From contig NZ_OCTP01000011.1 in assembly GCF_900232825.1 (NCBI RefSeq), forward strand, positions 521,262-585,261: 64,000 nucleotides of DNA. The letters are read 5' to 3'. This document shows positions 1 to 8,686 of this stretch, piece after piece. Every line of letters begins with the position of its first letter. The stretch's first letter is position 1. The DNA comes from Anaerococcus sp. Marseille-P3625. GTDB lineage: Bacteria > Bacillota > Clostridia > Tissierellales > Peptoniphilaceae. Position numbers and translations under genes: made by a program. Under the pieces are notes generated by a model. The model did no database searches, was not told the origin of the DNA, and worked only from the letters and a program-made list of their open reading frames with translations.

Positions 1-301
1 AATCTCTGATAATAATACAATTGATTCTTCTATCTCTAATATCTTGCATCATATTCTGAAATGATGGTCTTTCAAAGTTTGTCCCACTATATTCATAATC
101 TGTGTAAACTTCTAAAACATCTATATTTTCTTTTAATGCATATTCTTTACAAGATAGGATTTGAGTTTCTATTGAGTATGATTTTTCTCTCCACTCTTCT
201 GTTCTTTCGTTAGATAGTCTTGTATAAATTCCAGCCTTAAAGACTTTTCTTTCTGTCTTTTCGCTTTTCTTTTCAATATATCTTTTGGAAGTTCTTGCCA
301 T
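1..301 (-). CDS. Large serine recombinase, N-terminal part (runs off the left edge)
   Basis: This is the first 100 codons of a second serine recombinase whose C-terminus lies outside the window. Visible parts are a basic N-terminal tail, the catalytic-serine motif YTRLSNER, and the SGTNFERPSFQNM stretch typical of the resolvase catalytic domain. The start ATG overlaps the stop of the upstream recombinase gene as TAATG, so the two are almost certainly translationally coupled. Tandem large serine recombinases are common at one end of clostridial integrative elements, where they catalyse excision and integration. Whether both are active, or one works as an accessory factor, cannot be told from this fragment. 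Confidence 0.85.
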   Translation of the reverse strand, partial: MARTSKRYIEKKSEKTERKVFKAGIYTRLSNERTEEWREKSYSIETQILSCKEYALKENIDVLEVYTDYEYSGTNFERPSFQNMMQDIRDRRINCIIIRD

Positions 302-1971
302 TATAAAACACCTCCAGCTAATTGCATTGGAGTCTTATTTTCAAGAGCATTTCCAAATACCTTATTTATTGAAATCAAATTCTTCTTTACTTCTGACTTG
401 CTTTCACTTTCTTCTTTTATAAGGGTCTTCAGTAAGTTAACTGTTTCCAAATTATTAAAGACAAAATTAATCTCATTGTTTTCTCTGATTTCAATTCTAT
501 CTATAAAAGATACAATTGTTAGTCTATTTAGACTGCTTAAATCAGTGGGAACAATTTCGGAAACCAAACTGTCCTTTTTTTTCATCTTTTCTTGCAAGTT
601 GGCAAGTATATTTTTCTTTGTAGCAATTTGTTTCTCTATTTCCCTGATTTTAATAAGATAATTTTTTCTGAACCTTTCAAACTCTTCAGAAGTTATAAGT
701 TCGTCTTCTAAGTCCATATATAAAGATTGTCTAAGTCTTTCATACTTTCTTTTTTCTGAGTTTAAGCTTTCAAAGTCAATATTAAATGTAACTTTTGATA
801 CATCTAACTTATTAACTTGACTTAGTAGTTCATTATATTTTTTCAAATAATCTTTAAGTGCAAAAAGAGTCATATCCAGTAGATAATCTTCTTTTATGCT
901 ATGTCTTGTGCAATCTCCTTTGTTATTGTAGTGAGAACAAATATAAAAAATATTATATCCATTCTTGGACTTAACCTTTCTTCTAACCATTGAAGATCCA
1001 CAATCTTTGCAATAAAGCATTCCCGATAAAATATGTGGTATATCTGCCGATTGCTTTACATCTCGAAGCATCATCTTATTAGCCAAAGCATAAATGCTTT
1101 TTGAAATAATAGGCTTATGAGAGTCGTTTATTACAATCCAATCTTCTTCATTTACTTCTACTTCTCTCTTAGACTTGTAATTTAGTTTTCTAGTTTTCCC
1201 TTGTTCAAGCACTCCTATATAGACCTTGTTTGTAATAATCCTATTGACCATTTTTGAGTCCCATTTAGAGTCTTTAACAATAAAACCAGTGGTGTGATTA
1301 TCGCCAGAATTTTCTTTATGCTTAGATGGTGTTACACAACCTATGCTATTTAAAAAATCTGCAATAGCCTTAGATGAGTAACCGTCTATCTTCATATTGA
1401 AAATTCTTTCAATTATGTGTGAAACTTCTGTATCAACGACTAACTTATGTTTGTTTTTGCTATCCTTCTTATAACCAAAAGGAGCAAATGCACCAATAAA
1501 TTCACCATTCTTTCTTTTAATTTCTTTTGAAGATTTAACCTTCATAGAAATATCCCTACAATAAGAATCATTAATAAAGTTTCTTATTGGAAGAATTAGG
1601 TGTGTATCGCTTACATCTGCATTCTCACTGTCATAGTTATCGTTTACGGATATAAACCTTATACCTTTTTCTGGAAATATCTTTTGAAGATATTTTCCTG
1701 ATTCGATATAATCTCTCCCAAAACGGGATAAGTCCTTCACAATAATTGTTTTGAACTTCTTCTCTTCAAGATCTTGAATCATCTTCTTAAATTTTGGTCT
1801 GTCAAAATTAGATCCTGAAAAGCCATCATCTACATATTCAGCAACAACTTTAAAATCATTGTCCTTTGCATATGATTTGATAATCTGTCTTTGATTTGAA
1901 ATAGAATTACTTTCTGTGCTATCTCCATCCTCTCTCGATAAACGAAGATACATACAAGCAAATTTTTCCAT
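301..1971 (-). CDS. Large serine recombinase (TndX/TnpX type)
   Basis: A site-specific recombinase of 556 residues, expected to excise and integrate the mobile element by serine chemistry. The N-terminal resolvase domain carries the nucleophile in YLRLSRED (about Ser12), the DDGFSGSNFDRP motif and KDLSRFGRD. A recombinase domain follows (PFGYKKD), then a zinc-ribbon-like Cys cluster (YCKDCGSSM and later YICSHYNNKGDC), then a coiled-coil C-terminus. I place the start at the ATG at 1969-1971, 7 nt after AAGGAGG; a GTG one codon upstream is too close to that site. It is followed with a TAATG overlap by a second recombinase. Length and layout fit TndX/TnpX-like enzymes of clostridial transposons. 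Confidence 0.92.
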   Translation of the reverse strand: MEKFACMYLRLSREDGDSTESNSISNQRQIIKSYAKDNDFKVVAEYVDDGFSGSNFDRPKFKKMIQDLEEKKFKTIIVKDLSRFGRDYIESGKYLQKIFPEKGIRFISVNDNYDSENADVSDTHLILPIRNFINDSYCRDISMKVKSSKEIKRKNGEFIGAFAPFGYKKDSKNKHKLVVDTEVSHIIERIFNMKIDGYSSKAIADFLNSIGCVTPSKHKENSGDNHTTGFIVKDSKWDSKMVNRIITNKVYIGVLEQGKTRKLNYKSKREVEVNEEDWIVINDSHKPIISKSIYALANKMMLRDVKQSADIPHILSGMLYCKDCGSSMVRRKVKSKNGYNIFYICSHYNNKGDCTRHSIKEDYLLDMTLFALKDYLKKYNELLSQVNKLDVSKVTFNIDFESLNSEKRKYERLRQSLYMDLEDELITSEEFERFRKNYLIKIREIEKQIATKKNILANLQEKMKKKDSLVSEIVPTDLSSLNRLTIVSFIDRIEIRENNEINFVFNNLETVNLLKTLIKEESESKSEVKKNLISINKVFGNALENKTPMQLAGGVL

Positions 1972-2071
1972 CACAAAACCTCCTTAATTTGTATTTGGGC
2001 AAATAGTCATTAAGGAGTTCTTCTACCACTTATATTTTACCGCACCCAAGTTTTTAAGTCAGCACCCCAGC

Positions 2072-2293
2072 TTATAGTCTTATACAAGCTCTACATAAAT
2101 AAAGCTCAACAATATCTAGTAAGTCGAGGGACTCTTTATCACTTTGAGTGTAAGTAATTTTTTTCGAATAATCTTCTTTTGATATTTGCTCTTTAGGTTT
2201 ATATTTCTTCTTTTCTTTTGTATTCATAGGTTTTACCTCACAATATAAAATTAAAGTTTTTTGACATTGACAAGTGCCTTGGATTAGCAACAT
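2072..2293 (-). CDS. Small transposon-associated protein of unknown function
   Basis: A 73-codon reading frame just upstream of the recombinase genes on the same strand. Two starts are possible. The first, at 2293, follows GGAGGTGA with 10 nt spacing and gives an N-terminal part with CQC and a later single Cys. The second, at 2227, follows GAGGTAAAACCT and gives a 51-residue lysine-rich protein beginning MNTKEKKKYK. The presence of two ribosome binding sites hints at a short leader read-through. Small genes at this position in clostridial transposons sometimes encode excision or regulatory factors, but I recognise no domain here. Confidence 0.5.
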   Translation of the reverse strand: MLLIQGTCQCQKTLILYCEVKPMNTKEKKKYKPKEQISKEDYSKKITYTQSDKESLDLLDIVELYLCRACIRL

Positions 2294-2769
2294 AGGAATC
2301 TCACCTCCGCCTCTATTCAGGATGAGCCGGCTTCAACCTTAGAAGTATCATTATCCTCACTTTCTTCATAGCGAATAGGGTATCCCTCCCTATATTCAAA
2401 CTCTTACTTATCGCTCCCTTTCTTCTTCCCTTGCTTTTTGCTTAGCAGTACTTGTTTTGCCGAATTATTCAGCAGAAAGATCTTGGCGGATAGGTTATCA
2501 CGCTCCAAAAATGATTAATGTCTTGTCTTGGTCTATTCAGTTGTTAAGGTTCAAAATTTATCGAGAGCTATTAATCTTTTTAAAATTTGACCATCAAAAA
2601 ATACTTATCTTGATGAAACAAAATTGTTTAAAATTACCCTCTTATACTTAACAGTGAAAAGAAGCCTTTCTTGCTAACCAATTTTCAAAAATAAATTTGG
2701 TTAAATGAAAAGGTCCAATTCCCACTGCATAAGTAACAGTGAAAATTAGACCCTCTTGGTAACTGTCAT
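2294..2769. other. Intergenic region, probably decayed coding sequence
   Basis: There is no convincing gene in these 476 bases. On the minus strand a frame around 2396-2447 reads FGKTSTAKQKAREEERER and then stops, which looks like the C-terminal tail of a lost basic protein. A possible 18-codon peptide starting MKKVRIMILLRLKPAHPE lies at about 2315-2372, before the small gene. Around 2650-2760 two imperfect copies of a 'TAACAGTGAAAA..CC(T)CTTG' stretch occur about 80 bp apart. A 64-codon plus-strand frame at 2457 has no ribosome binding site and is not called. Confidence 0.4.
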
Positions 2770-3180
2770 CTAAAAGTCTTCTAAGATTTCCTTTAGTTTT
2801 TCTAAGACTTTATTACGCCTTTTAATAACGGCTGGATTAGAAATATTCAGTTTAGCAGCTACTTCTCTTACTGTTTCTTCTTTATAAAAAAGACTTTCTA
2901 CCAAATCCCTTTCAACAGGGTTGAGTTTAGAAATAGCTTTTCTAACTTCTTCAATCATTTCCTTTGTTTCGAAAATTTTTTCAACATCAAATTCCAGATC
3001 TTCTAAATTTTCTTCGAAGTTTCCATCATGATCATAGGAACAAAAAAAGAAACAGTTATTTAACCTGTCTCTTCTTATTTGATATTTCTCTTTATTCAAT
3101 TCACTATGATAGGCAAGATATACTTCCTTGCTAACAACTACTTTCTTTCCTTCTACAAATAAATAATATTCTTTGTCCAT
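2770..3180 (-). CDS. Sigma-70 region-4-like transcription factor
   Basis: A 136-residue protein. Its second half reads as a sigma-70 region 4 helix-turn-helix: a conserved KLNPVERDLVESLF helix followed by REVAAKLNISNPAVIKRRNKVLEKLKE. Such small sigma-like proteins are regular residents of Tn916/Tn1549-class elements beside the recombinase genes, where they are thought to control element transcription. The start at 3178-3180 is chosen because AAGGAGG lies 8 nt upstream; a longer frame (to 3237) has no such site. The N-terminal half, rich in aromatic and charged residues, has no clear region 2, so it may act as a region-4-only regulator. Confidence 0.8.
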   Translation of the reverse strand: MDKEYYLFVEGKKVVVSKEVYLAYHSELNKEKYQIRRDRLNNCFFFCSYDHDGNFEENLEDLEFDVEKIFETKEMIEEVRKAISKLNPVERDLVESLFYKEETVREVAAKLNISNPAVIKRRNKVLEKLKEILEDF

Positions 3181-3276
3181 TAATTTTTCCTCCTTGTTGA
3201 CATGAATTTCTTTTGTTTGAAAATGAAATTCACACAAGGAGGGCTTCTAATTCTTTGCATATATTCTCCTGGGCAT

Positions 3277-3311
3277 AAAAAAAGACCGAAAGAAAATAAA
3301 TTCTTTCAGTC
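3277..3311 (-). terminator. Rho-independent terminator
   Basis: Minus-strand hairpin with 11-bp arms (3284-3294 with 3301-3311, one G-T pair), a 6-nt loop and a run of seven T (3277-3283). It lies downstream of the 3450-4010 gene. Confidence 0.8.
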
Positions 3312-3449
3312 AATAAATGCCAATATTAAATTTAGGTGCAGATCACCCATCATGGATATTATATATGCATTTAAGTACACATAAAATTCGTATATGGTAC
3401 TTTTTTCATTCGGAAATAGTACGCAATAAGTTCGTCATAAATTAATTTC

Positions 3450-4010
3450 TTAGATGTTCATTATTTCTTCAATGCTACAACCGTCTTCAAGTTGGCTAAT
3501 AGCAGTCGGTAAAGTATATCCCCAAATTATTACACCTACCAATGCAATTGCTTCCTTCTTTCTTTGATAATAAACAGTTCTCTCTAAAGATACACTTCTC
3601 ATACAAGCTTCATCAGTAATCTTTTTTTCAGAAATGTAGTAGTTATAAATAATCTTATGATAGATTTCTCCATACTCTGGATAAACTTTTAACCTAACGC
3701 AGGCATCATAAATTATTAAAAGCATAAGCTTACTATCCATTACATTGGAAACTCTATTATTAAACTTTTCTTCAACTTTTTCTGGAGCAAATGTAGAAAG
3801 ATACAAGTAAGCAGATTCTGAAGTTGATCCATAGTTTTCTTTACTATCAAACATCATAAAATTTGCCCTGCTATCTACTGCCCAGGTAACTTGTCTATAT
3901 AAACTTAAAATAAGTTTTGCAGCCGAACTAATCTCTTCAAATTTCAAGTTGCTATCTGCATACATGTTCATTATATTATTTAAAGTTTTACTTATTCTCA
4001 ATCTAATCAC
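3450..4010 (-). CDS. Hypothetical protein, possibly ArpU/sigma-like regulator
   Basis: I do not recognise this protein firmly. It is 186 residues, mostly alpha-helical, with an aromatic-rich YYNYYISEKK segment and a C-terminal VSLERTVYYQRKKEAIAL stretch that recalls the helix-turn-helix end of ArpU/RinA-like phage regulators. It is transcribed divergently from the XRE operon across a short region holding a palindromic operator, so it could be part of the element's control circuit. The GTG at 4010 has little room for a binding site; a TTG eight codons or fewer downstream, preceded by GGGGTGA, is an alternative start. It is followed by a strong terminator. Confidence 0.55.
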   Translation of the reverse strand: MIRLRISKTLNNIMNMYADSNLKFEEISSAAKLILSLYRQVTWAVDSRANFMMFDSKENYGSTSESAYLYLSTFAPEKVEEKFNNRVSNVMDSKLMLLIIYDACVRLKVYPEYGEIYHKIIYNYYISEKKITDEACMRSVSLERTVYYQRKKEAIALVGVIIWGYTLPTAISQLEDGCSIEEIMNI

Positions 4011-4024
4011 CCCAATACAACTTA

Positions 4025-4053
4025 TTTACAAACTTGAATGTTTGTGCTATAAT
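4025..4053 (+). promoter_or_regulatory. Promoter and palindromic operator of the XRE operon
   Basis: TTTACA and TATAAT are separated by exactly 17 nt. Between them lies a perfect inverted repeat CAAAC-N6-GTTTG (4029-4044), well placed for repression by the XRE protein encoded just downstream. The site lies between divergent genes, so it could control both. Confidence 0.65.
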
Positions 4054-4159
4054 ATGAATATAAGTTCAGTTTGTATTATATCTCAAATTGAAAAATAATT
4101 CAAGCACTATTGTTCGTATTAAAAGTTATAAATGCACATTAGTACAGGAGGTTAAAGTT

Positions 4160-4561
4160 ATGGCTTTTGCGGATAGATTAAAGGAATTTCGTGAAAAAGA
4201 AAAGTTAAGTCAAGCAGATTTTGCAAAAATGATAGGAATAAGTACAAGAACTCTTGTACATTATGAAGACGGAGAAAGATACCCAAGAGATGTCGAGGTT
4301 TACAAAAAAATAGCTGAAGTTATGGACTGTGATTACAATTATCTTCTAGAAGAAAGTGACGAGTTTTTAAATAGAGTTTATAACATGGGTGGCAAAAGAG
4401 AATTAGAAAAAGCTAGAGCATTAACAGAAGGTCTAAGCTCTTTATTTGCAGGTGGAGAAATATCTGATGAAGATAAAGATGCTGCTTTTGAAGCTATTAC
4501 TCGTGCTTATTGGGAGGCTAAAAGAGAAAACAAAAAATATGGTCGTAAGAAAAAAAATTAG
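4160..4561 (+). CDS. XRE-family transcriptional regulator
   Basis: A 133-residue DNA-binding protein. An N-terminal Cro/C1-type helix-turn-helix spans about residues 5-60 (DRLKEFREKEKLSQADFAKM, then STRTLVHYEDGERYP). The C-terminal part is helical and basic. The start at 4160 follows CAGGAGG at good spacing. It is the first gene of a four-gene plus-strand operon and is directly followed by an ImmA/IrrE-type protease gene. In ICEBs1-like elements such a pair forms a repressor and an anti-repressor protease that relieves repression on DNA damage or cell-cell signals. By analogy this pair probably controls activation of the mobile element. Confidence 0.88.
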   Translation: MAFADRLKEFREKEKLSQADFAKMIGISTRTLVHYEDGERYPRDVEVYKKIAEVMDCDYNYLLEESDEFLNRVYNMGGKRELEKARALTEGLSSLFAGGEISDEDKDAAFEAITRAYWEAKRENKKYGRKKKN

Positions 4562-4569
4562 GTGATTAT

Positions 4570-5118
4570 ATGAGTATGAATCGCTATATATATGATAAGG
4601 TTAATCGACTTATAAAAAAATATAAGACACGAGATCCTATCGAATTAATAGAAGCTTTGAATATTAACTTGGTATATCTACCTAAAACAGAAATACTTTT
4701 AGGAATGTACCATTATATTCAAAGAAACAGATTTATTTTTATCAGTAGCAACACAAATTTTAATAGAAAGACTATATTAGCACATGAATTAGGTCACGAT
4801 CAACTACACAGAGATTATTGTATGAGAGGTGGAGCTTTTCATGACCAAACAGTATTAAACCCAACAAATAAATTTGAAACTGAAGCTAATATTTTTGCGG
4901 CTCACTTATTAATTAGTGATGAAGATGTCCTAGATAATATCAATGATCAAGTTTGTGATTATGAAATCGCTGGACAATTAGGTGTAGATATAAATTTACT
5001 AAATCTAAAAATTTCTGAATTAGCAAAAATGGGCAAGTTTAATAAACCAGTTAATGTTAATATACCTCAGGGAGATTTTCTTAAAAACTATCGCCCTGAA
5101 CATGATGATTATTATTAG
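4570..5118 (+). CDS. ImmA/IrrE-family metallopeptidase
   Basis: A 182-residue protein with the zinc-protease motif AHELGHDQLH (HExxH) near residue 80 and the downstream ETEANIFAAHLL helix that supplies the third ligand in this family. It lies 8 bp after the XRE regulator gene. Family knowledge says ImmA/IrrE proteins cleave their partner XRE repressor. I infer that this one inactivates the 4160-4561 product and so releases element excision or transfer genes. Lengths and motif spacing fit the family and nothing looks broken. Confidence 0.88.
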   Translation: MSMNRYIYDKVNRLIKKYKTRDPIELIEALNINLVYLPKTEILLGMYHYIQRNRFIFISSNTNFNRKTILAHELGHDQLHRDYCMRGGAFHDQTVLNPTNKFETEANIFAAHLLISDEDVLDNINDQVCDYEIAGQLGVDINLLNLKISELAKMGKFNKPVNVNIPQGDFLKNYRPEHDDYY

Positions 5119-5126
5119 GAGACTCT

Positions 5127-5609
5127 ATGGGAATTTTTATTGCAGGATATTTTTTATTAATCCTTTCTGGAATAGTTTTCTACTATCTCATCACTACCTA
5201 CTCTGTAAAAATCTCAGCATTTTTGATTGATTTTATAGTTGTAGGTTTAGGATTTTATATATCCATAAAAGATAAACTAGATAACAAATTGGCTATTCCC
5301 CTTTCAATTACAGTAGTAATAGTTTATGGAATATTGCTAGTTTTAATAAATCAAAAGCTACCAAGAATTAGTAAACTTTTAAACTATATAATTGCTTTTA
5401 TAGGATCAGCAGTTGCCTTATGGTTGGCACTAGATTTTATAACAAACACTCTAGCCGCTTTTAAAATAATAGGTCAAACTTATCATCAATTACCAATAAC
5501 AAAAAGTATGATGATAAATTCCTTTATACATTATGTAATTGTATTCTTGATTAGTATTCCAGTGTTTAAAGGTAGAATGAAATTTATACGTGGAGGAAAT
5601 TATGAGTAA
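5127..5609 (+). CDS. Hypothetical multi-pass membrane protein
   Basis: A 160-residue protein with about four to five hydrophobic segments, the first starting near the N-terminus (IAGYFLLILSGIVFYYL), and short polar loops. The start has AGGAG 6-7 nt upstream. It is in the same operon as the XRE and ImmA genes (8-bp gap) and overlaps the following RhuM gene by 8 bp. I recognise no domain. Its position suggests a role in signal sensing or superinfection control for the element, but that is only context. Confidence 0.6.
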   Translation: MGIFIAGYFLLILSGIVFYYLITTYSVKISAFLIDFIVVGLGFYISIKDKLDNKLAIPLSITVVIVYGILLVLINQKLPRISKLLNYIIAFIGSAVALWLALDFITNTLAAFKIIGQTYHQLPITKSMMINSFIHYVIVFLISIPVFKGRMKFIRGGNYE

Positions 5610-6684
5610 AGAAATGGATAAAAATAAAGACGAAAATCAAGAAAAAAAAGAACTTCAAATCAGATCTTCCGCTGCTGAATACTTGACTTTTATTGCAGCT
5701 AACGGTGATGACCAGGAAGCTATTGAAATTAGATATGAAGATGAGAATATTTGGCTAACTCAAAAGATGATGGCAGCTCTTTATGATGTTAGTGTCGCCA
5801 CAATAAATGAACATCTTAAAAAAATCTATGCCGATAGTGAATTACAAGAAGAAGCAACTATTAGGAAATTCCTAATAGTTCAAAAAGAAGGTTCTAGAAA
5901 TGTCTCAAGAGAAACAAAACACTACAACCTACAAGCAATTATTTCAGTAGGGTTTAAAGTTAATAACGAACGTGCAGTCCAATTTAGAAAGTGGGCAAAC
6001 CAAATTGTAAAAAATTTTACAATTAAAGGTTGGGCAATGGATGCTGAAAGACTCAAGAATTCTGGCACAAAACTTACCAAGGATTATTTCGAAAAATTAC
6101 TTGTAAAAATTCGTGAGATTAGATTATCTGAGAGAAGATTCTATCAAAAAATCACAGATATTTATGCCACATCTTTAGACTATGATCCATCTGCAAAAGC
6201 AACAAAAAGATTTTTTGCAGCTATTCAAAATAAATTACACTATGCAATTCATGGGAAAACTGCAGCCGAATTAATTGTAGATAGAGCCAATCACAAAACT
6301 AAAAATATGGGACTTACTACTTGGGAAGGATCTCCAGATTCAAAAATTCATAAGTATGATGTAGTCATTGCAAAAAATTATCTAAACGAAGAAGAATTAA
6401 ATCAAATGCAAAGAATTGTTTCATCATATTTGGACATGGCAGAACTACAAGCGGAAAGACATATCCCGATGACAATGGAAGATTGGGAAAAAAGATTAAA
6501 TGGATTTTTGCAATTATGGGATAAAGAAATTCTAAAAGATGCAGGAAAAGTATCTGCAGCTCTTGCTAAAAAACACGCAGAAAGTGAGTTTGAAAAATAC
6601 AGAATAATACAAGATAGACTCTACAAAAGTGATTTTGATAAGTTCTTAGAACTAGAAGATGATACTGAAAAATTAGAAGAATAA
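5602..6684 (+). CDS. rhuM: RhuM-family protein
   Basis: A 360-residue protein of the RhuM (virulence RhuM) family. Visible family features are the N-terminal IRYEDENIWLTQKMMAALYDV block, the HLKKIY...EATIRKFL region, HYNLQAIISVGFKVNNERAV and the C-terminal FFAAIQNKLHYAIHGKTAAE segment. The start ATG at 5602 has GGAGG 5 nt upstream and overlaps the end of the membrane protein gene. RhuM proteins are common on mobile elements and are often near toxin or defence genes; their biochemical role is not established. It is the last gene of the XRE operon. Confidence 0.85.
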   Translation: MSKEMDKNKDENQEKKELQIRSSAAEYLTFIAANGDDQEAIEIRYEDENIWLTQKMMAALYDVSVATINEHLKKIYADSELQEEATIRKFLIVQKEGSRNVSRETKHYNLQAIISVGFKVNNERAVQFRKWANQIVKNFTIKGWAMDAERLKNSGTKLTKDYFEKLLVKIREIRLSERRFYQKITDIYATSLDYDPSAKATKRFFAAIQNKLHYAIHGKTAAELIVDRANHKTKNMGLTTWEGSPDSKIHKYDVVIAKNYLNEEELNQMQRIVSSYLDMAELQAERHIPMTMEDWEKRLNGFLQLWDKEILKDAGKVSAALAKKHAESEFEKYRIIQDRLYKSDFDKFLELEDDTEKLEE

Positions 6685-6687
6685 CTT

Positions 6688-6709
6688 AATATACGCTTAA
6701 CGCTTATAA
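6688..6709. repeat. 22-bp direct repeat, left copy (metallophore island boundary)
   Basis: This 22-mer ending CGCTTAACGCTTATAA recurs at 29215-29236 with one mismatch. It falls just after the RhuM stop codon; the second copy is just before a terminator and the mobilization genes. The pair brackets the whole metallophore island. Confidence 0.7.
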
Positions 6710-6787
6710 GGGTCTGTAAATAATTTTGTGTATCAACCTAAATACTGATAAAAGGGTAAGGATTGATACATTTTTTATGTTTAAATC
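6710..6787. mobile_element. IS256-like terminal-repeat remnant
   Basis: The stretch starting GGTCTGTAAATAATTTTGTG resembles IS256-family ends and the element at 31083. A facing copy of the inner part (GGATTGATACAT, 6760-6771) pairs with TGTGTATCAACC (6727-6738), so the region is an imperfect palindrome. The outer right arm is decayed. There is no transposase. Confidence 0.45.
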
Positions 6788-6871
6788 ATCATTTGTGTAG
6801 CTACAACTTTTCCACATCAACATTTTTATCTTATAGATTATCTTCAAAATTCCCGTCATGATTGAATGATT

Positions 6872-6908
6872 AAAAAAGAGCAAGTGGTTTTTCTTGTCCA
6901 CCTGCTCT
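6872..6908 (-). terminator. Terminator of the metallophore operon
   Basis: Minus-strand hairpin with 11-bp arms (6877-6887 with 6898-6908, one mismatch) followed by six T. It lies about 40 bp after the last gene of the operon. Confidence 0.85.
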
Positions 6909-6949
6909 AAATGTTTTTCCTATTCAAAGACTTTAAATCTTTCTTCCTA

Positions 6950-8686
6950 TCAATTATTTAATTTCCATGATTCCGCCTTAGCTTTTGCATTTATAAGGTC
7001 AGAATAAAGTCCATTATTTTTAATCAGTTCTTCATGATTTCCACGTTCTACTATTTCACCATCTTTTAAGACTATAATCTGTTCTGCATTTCTTATTGTC
7101 TTTAGTCTGTGGGCAATCATAATTACTGTTTTGTTTTTTGTTAATGATTCTATTGCTTCTTTAAGTTTATCTTCATTTTCTGGATCTATACTTGCTGTGG
7201 CTTCATCAAAGATTATGATGTCCGCATCTTTTAACATAGCTCTTGCAATGGAGATTCTTTGTTTTTCTCCACCAGATAGGCTTGCTCCACCTTCCCCAAT
7301 GATAGTGTCATATCCTTCTGGTAAAGCTTCTATAAATTCATGGCACCTCGCCTTCTTTGCAGCTTCTACAACCTCTTCATGGCTTGCATTTTGTTTTCCA
7401 AATTTTATATTGTTTTCAATAGTGTCTTCGAAGAGATAGACGTCTTGAAATACCATGGAAATTGAATTCATAAGATTTTCTATCTTATAATCCTTAATAT
7501 TCTTTCCACCAATTAAAATTTTGCCAGAATTTACATCCCAAAATCTCGCTATGAGATTACAAAATGTTGTCTTACCAGATCCAGATGGACCAACTATGGC
7601 TGTCATGGTATTTTCTTTTATCTCAGCTGATACATTTTTTAAAATTGGTCTGTCATCATAAGAAAAGCTGACATTTTTAAAGACTATATTGTGATTTTTT
7701 ATAGGCTCTGTAATACTTCCTTCTCTCATATCAGGCATAGAATCAATAAAACCTACAGAATCTATGGCATTTTCGCAAGCTCTTAGGATTGCCATGTTTG
7801 ATCCTGCCCCGATTAAGCCTTCAAAGATAATAAAGGATGCCATAATCATAAGAATTGTTTCAGCAAGTGGAAGTTCACCAGATAAATTTAATTTTAATGA
7901 TAAATAGACCATAGCCACTGTTGTTATTCCCATTACAATTCTTTGGATAACTGTGTAAGGTGCTACAGATATTTCTAAATCTAAAAGTATATTTGATGTA
8001 TCTTTTATAGACTTTCTTAAAGCCCTGTTATTTTCTCCACCAAGATTATAGGATTTTATAACCTGCATTCCTTGTAAAGTTGCTAATACTTCTTTTGTAA
8101 GTCTTGTTTGTGTTTCTGTCATTTTGTCTGCATTAGCTGATGATTTTTTCTCCATCATTGATGTAACTATAAAGAATACTATTACACCTGCTACAGCAAC
8201 CAGTCCTACCTTTACGTTAAAAATTAAAGTTCCAAGGACAAAGACTAGAGTATTTAAAACTCCACCAAGTACAAGAACCAAAAGCATAGGCACCCACATT
8301 TCTGCTTGGGAAAGTGAAGATGTAGCAATAGTAGTTAATCTTCCTAGTGAAAAGCTTGAAAAGAAACCCATAGGAACTCTTTTTATTTTTTCTCCTATTT
8401 CTATCCTCTTATGAGCTGCCATAAAATATCCAGCGTGTGTTTGTGCCATCTGTGATGATTTTTGTGTCATTATCTTTCCAACAAGGGATATAACTAATAT
8501 TCCAAGACAAACAAAGATAGCCTTATAGTCTAAAGTTTTAGAAAATATATTTACTAGCATATAGTAAATTGCTCCAAACTCAAGGGCATTAAATACTGCG
8601 TGCAAAAATCCAGCGAGAATAGATTTCTTAATATATACCTGTTCTTCTTTTGAAAAATTCCATATCTTTTTAAACACATTAAGCAT
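6950..8686 (-). CDS. ABC transporter, fused membrane and ATPase domains (YbtQ/IrtB-like)
   Basis: An ABC half-transporter of about 578 residues: six membrane segments in the first 310 residues, then an ATPase with Walker A GPSGSGKTT, signature SLSGGEKQR, Walker B IIIFDEATAS and the H-loop IAHRLKT. It pairs with the preceding gene (8-bp overlap), so the two probably form a heterodimer. Exporter-fold pairs next to salicylate-type siderophore NRPS genes include YbtPQ and IrtAB, which work as ferric-siderophore importers; others export the free metallophore. Context cannot decide between import and export. I prefer the ATG at 8684-8686 (GGGG 8 nt upstream); starts two or three codons earlier are possible. 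Confidence 0.88.
   Translation of the reverse strand: MLNVFKKIWNFSKEEQVYIKKSILAGFLHAVFNALEFGAIYYMLVNIFSKTLDYKAIFVCLGILVISLVGKIMTQKSSQMAQTHAGYFMAAHKRIEIGEKIKRVPMGFFSSFSLGRLTTIATSSLSQAEMWVPMLLVLVLGGVLNTLVFVLGTLIFNVKVGLVAVAGVIVFFIVTSMMEKKSSANADKMTETQTRLTKEVLATLQGMQVIKSYNLGGENNRALRKSIKDTSNILLDLEISVAPYTVIQRIVMGITTVAMVYLSLKLNLSGELPLAETILMIMASFIIFEGLIGAGSNMAILRACENAIDSVGFIDSMPDMREGSITEPIKNHNIVFKNVSFSYDDRPILKNVSAEIKENTMTAIVGPSGSGKTTFCNLIARFWDVNSGKILIGGKNIKDYKIENLMNSISMVFQDVYLFEDTIENNIKFGKQNASHEEVVEAAKKARCHEFIEALPEGYDTIIGEGGASLSGGEKQRISIARAMLKDADIIIFDEATASIDPENEDKLKEAIESLTKNKTVIMIAHRLKTIRNAEQIIVLKDGEIVERGNHEELIKNNGLYSDLINAKAKAESWKLNN

Noticed and set aside
2457..2651. 64-codon plus-strand reading frame
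   Set aside because: No ribosome binding site, no recognisable protein features, and it lies in a stretch that looks like decayed sequence on the other strand.
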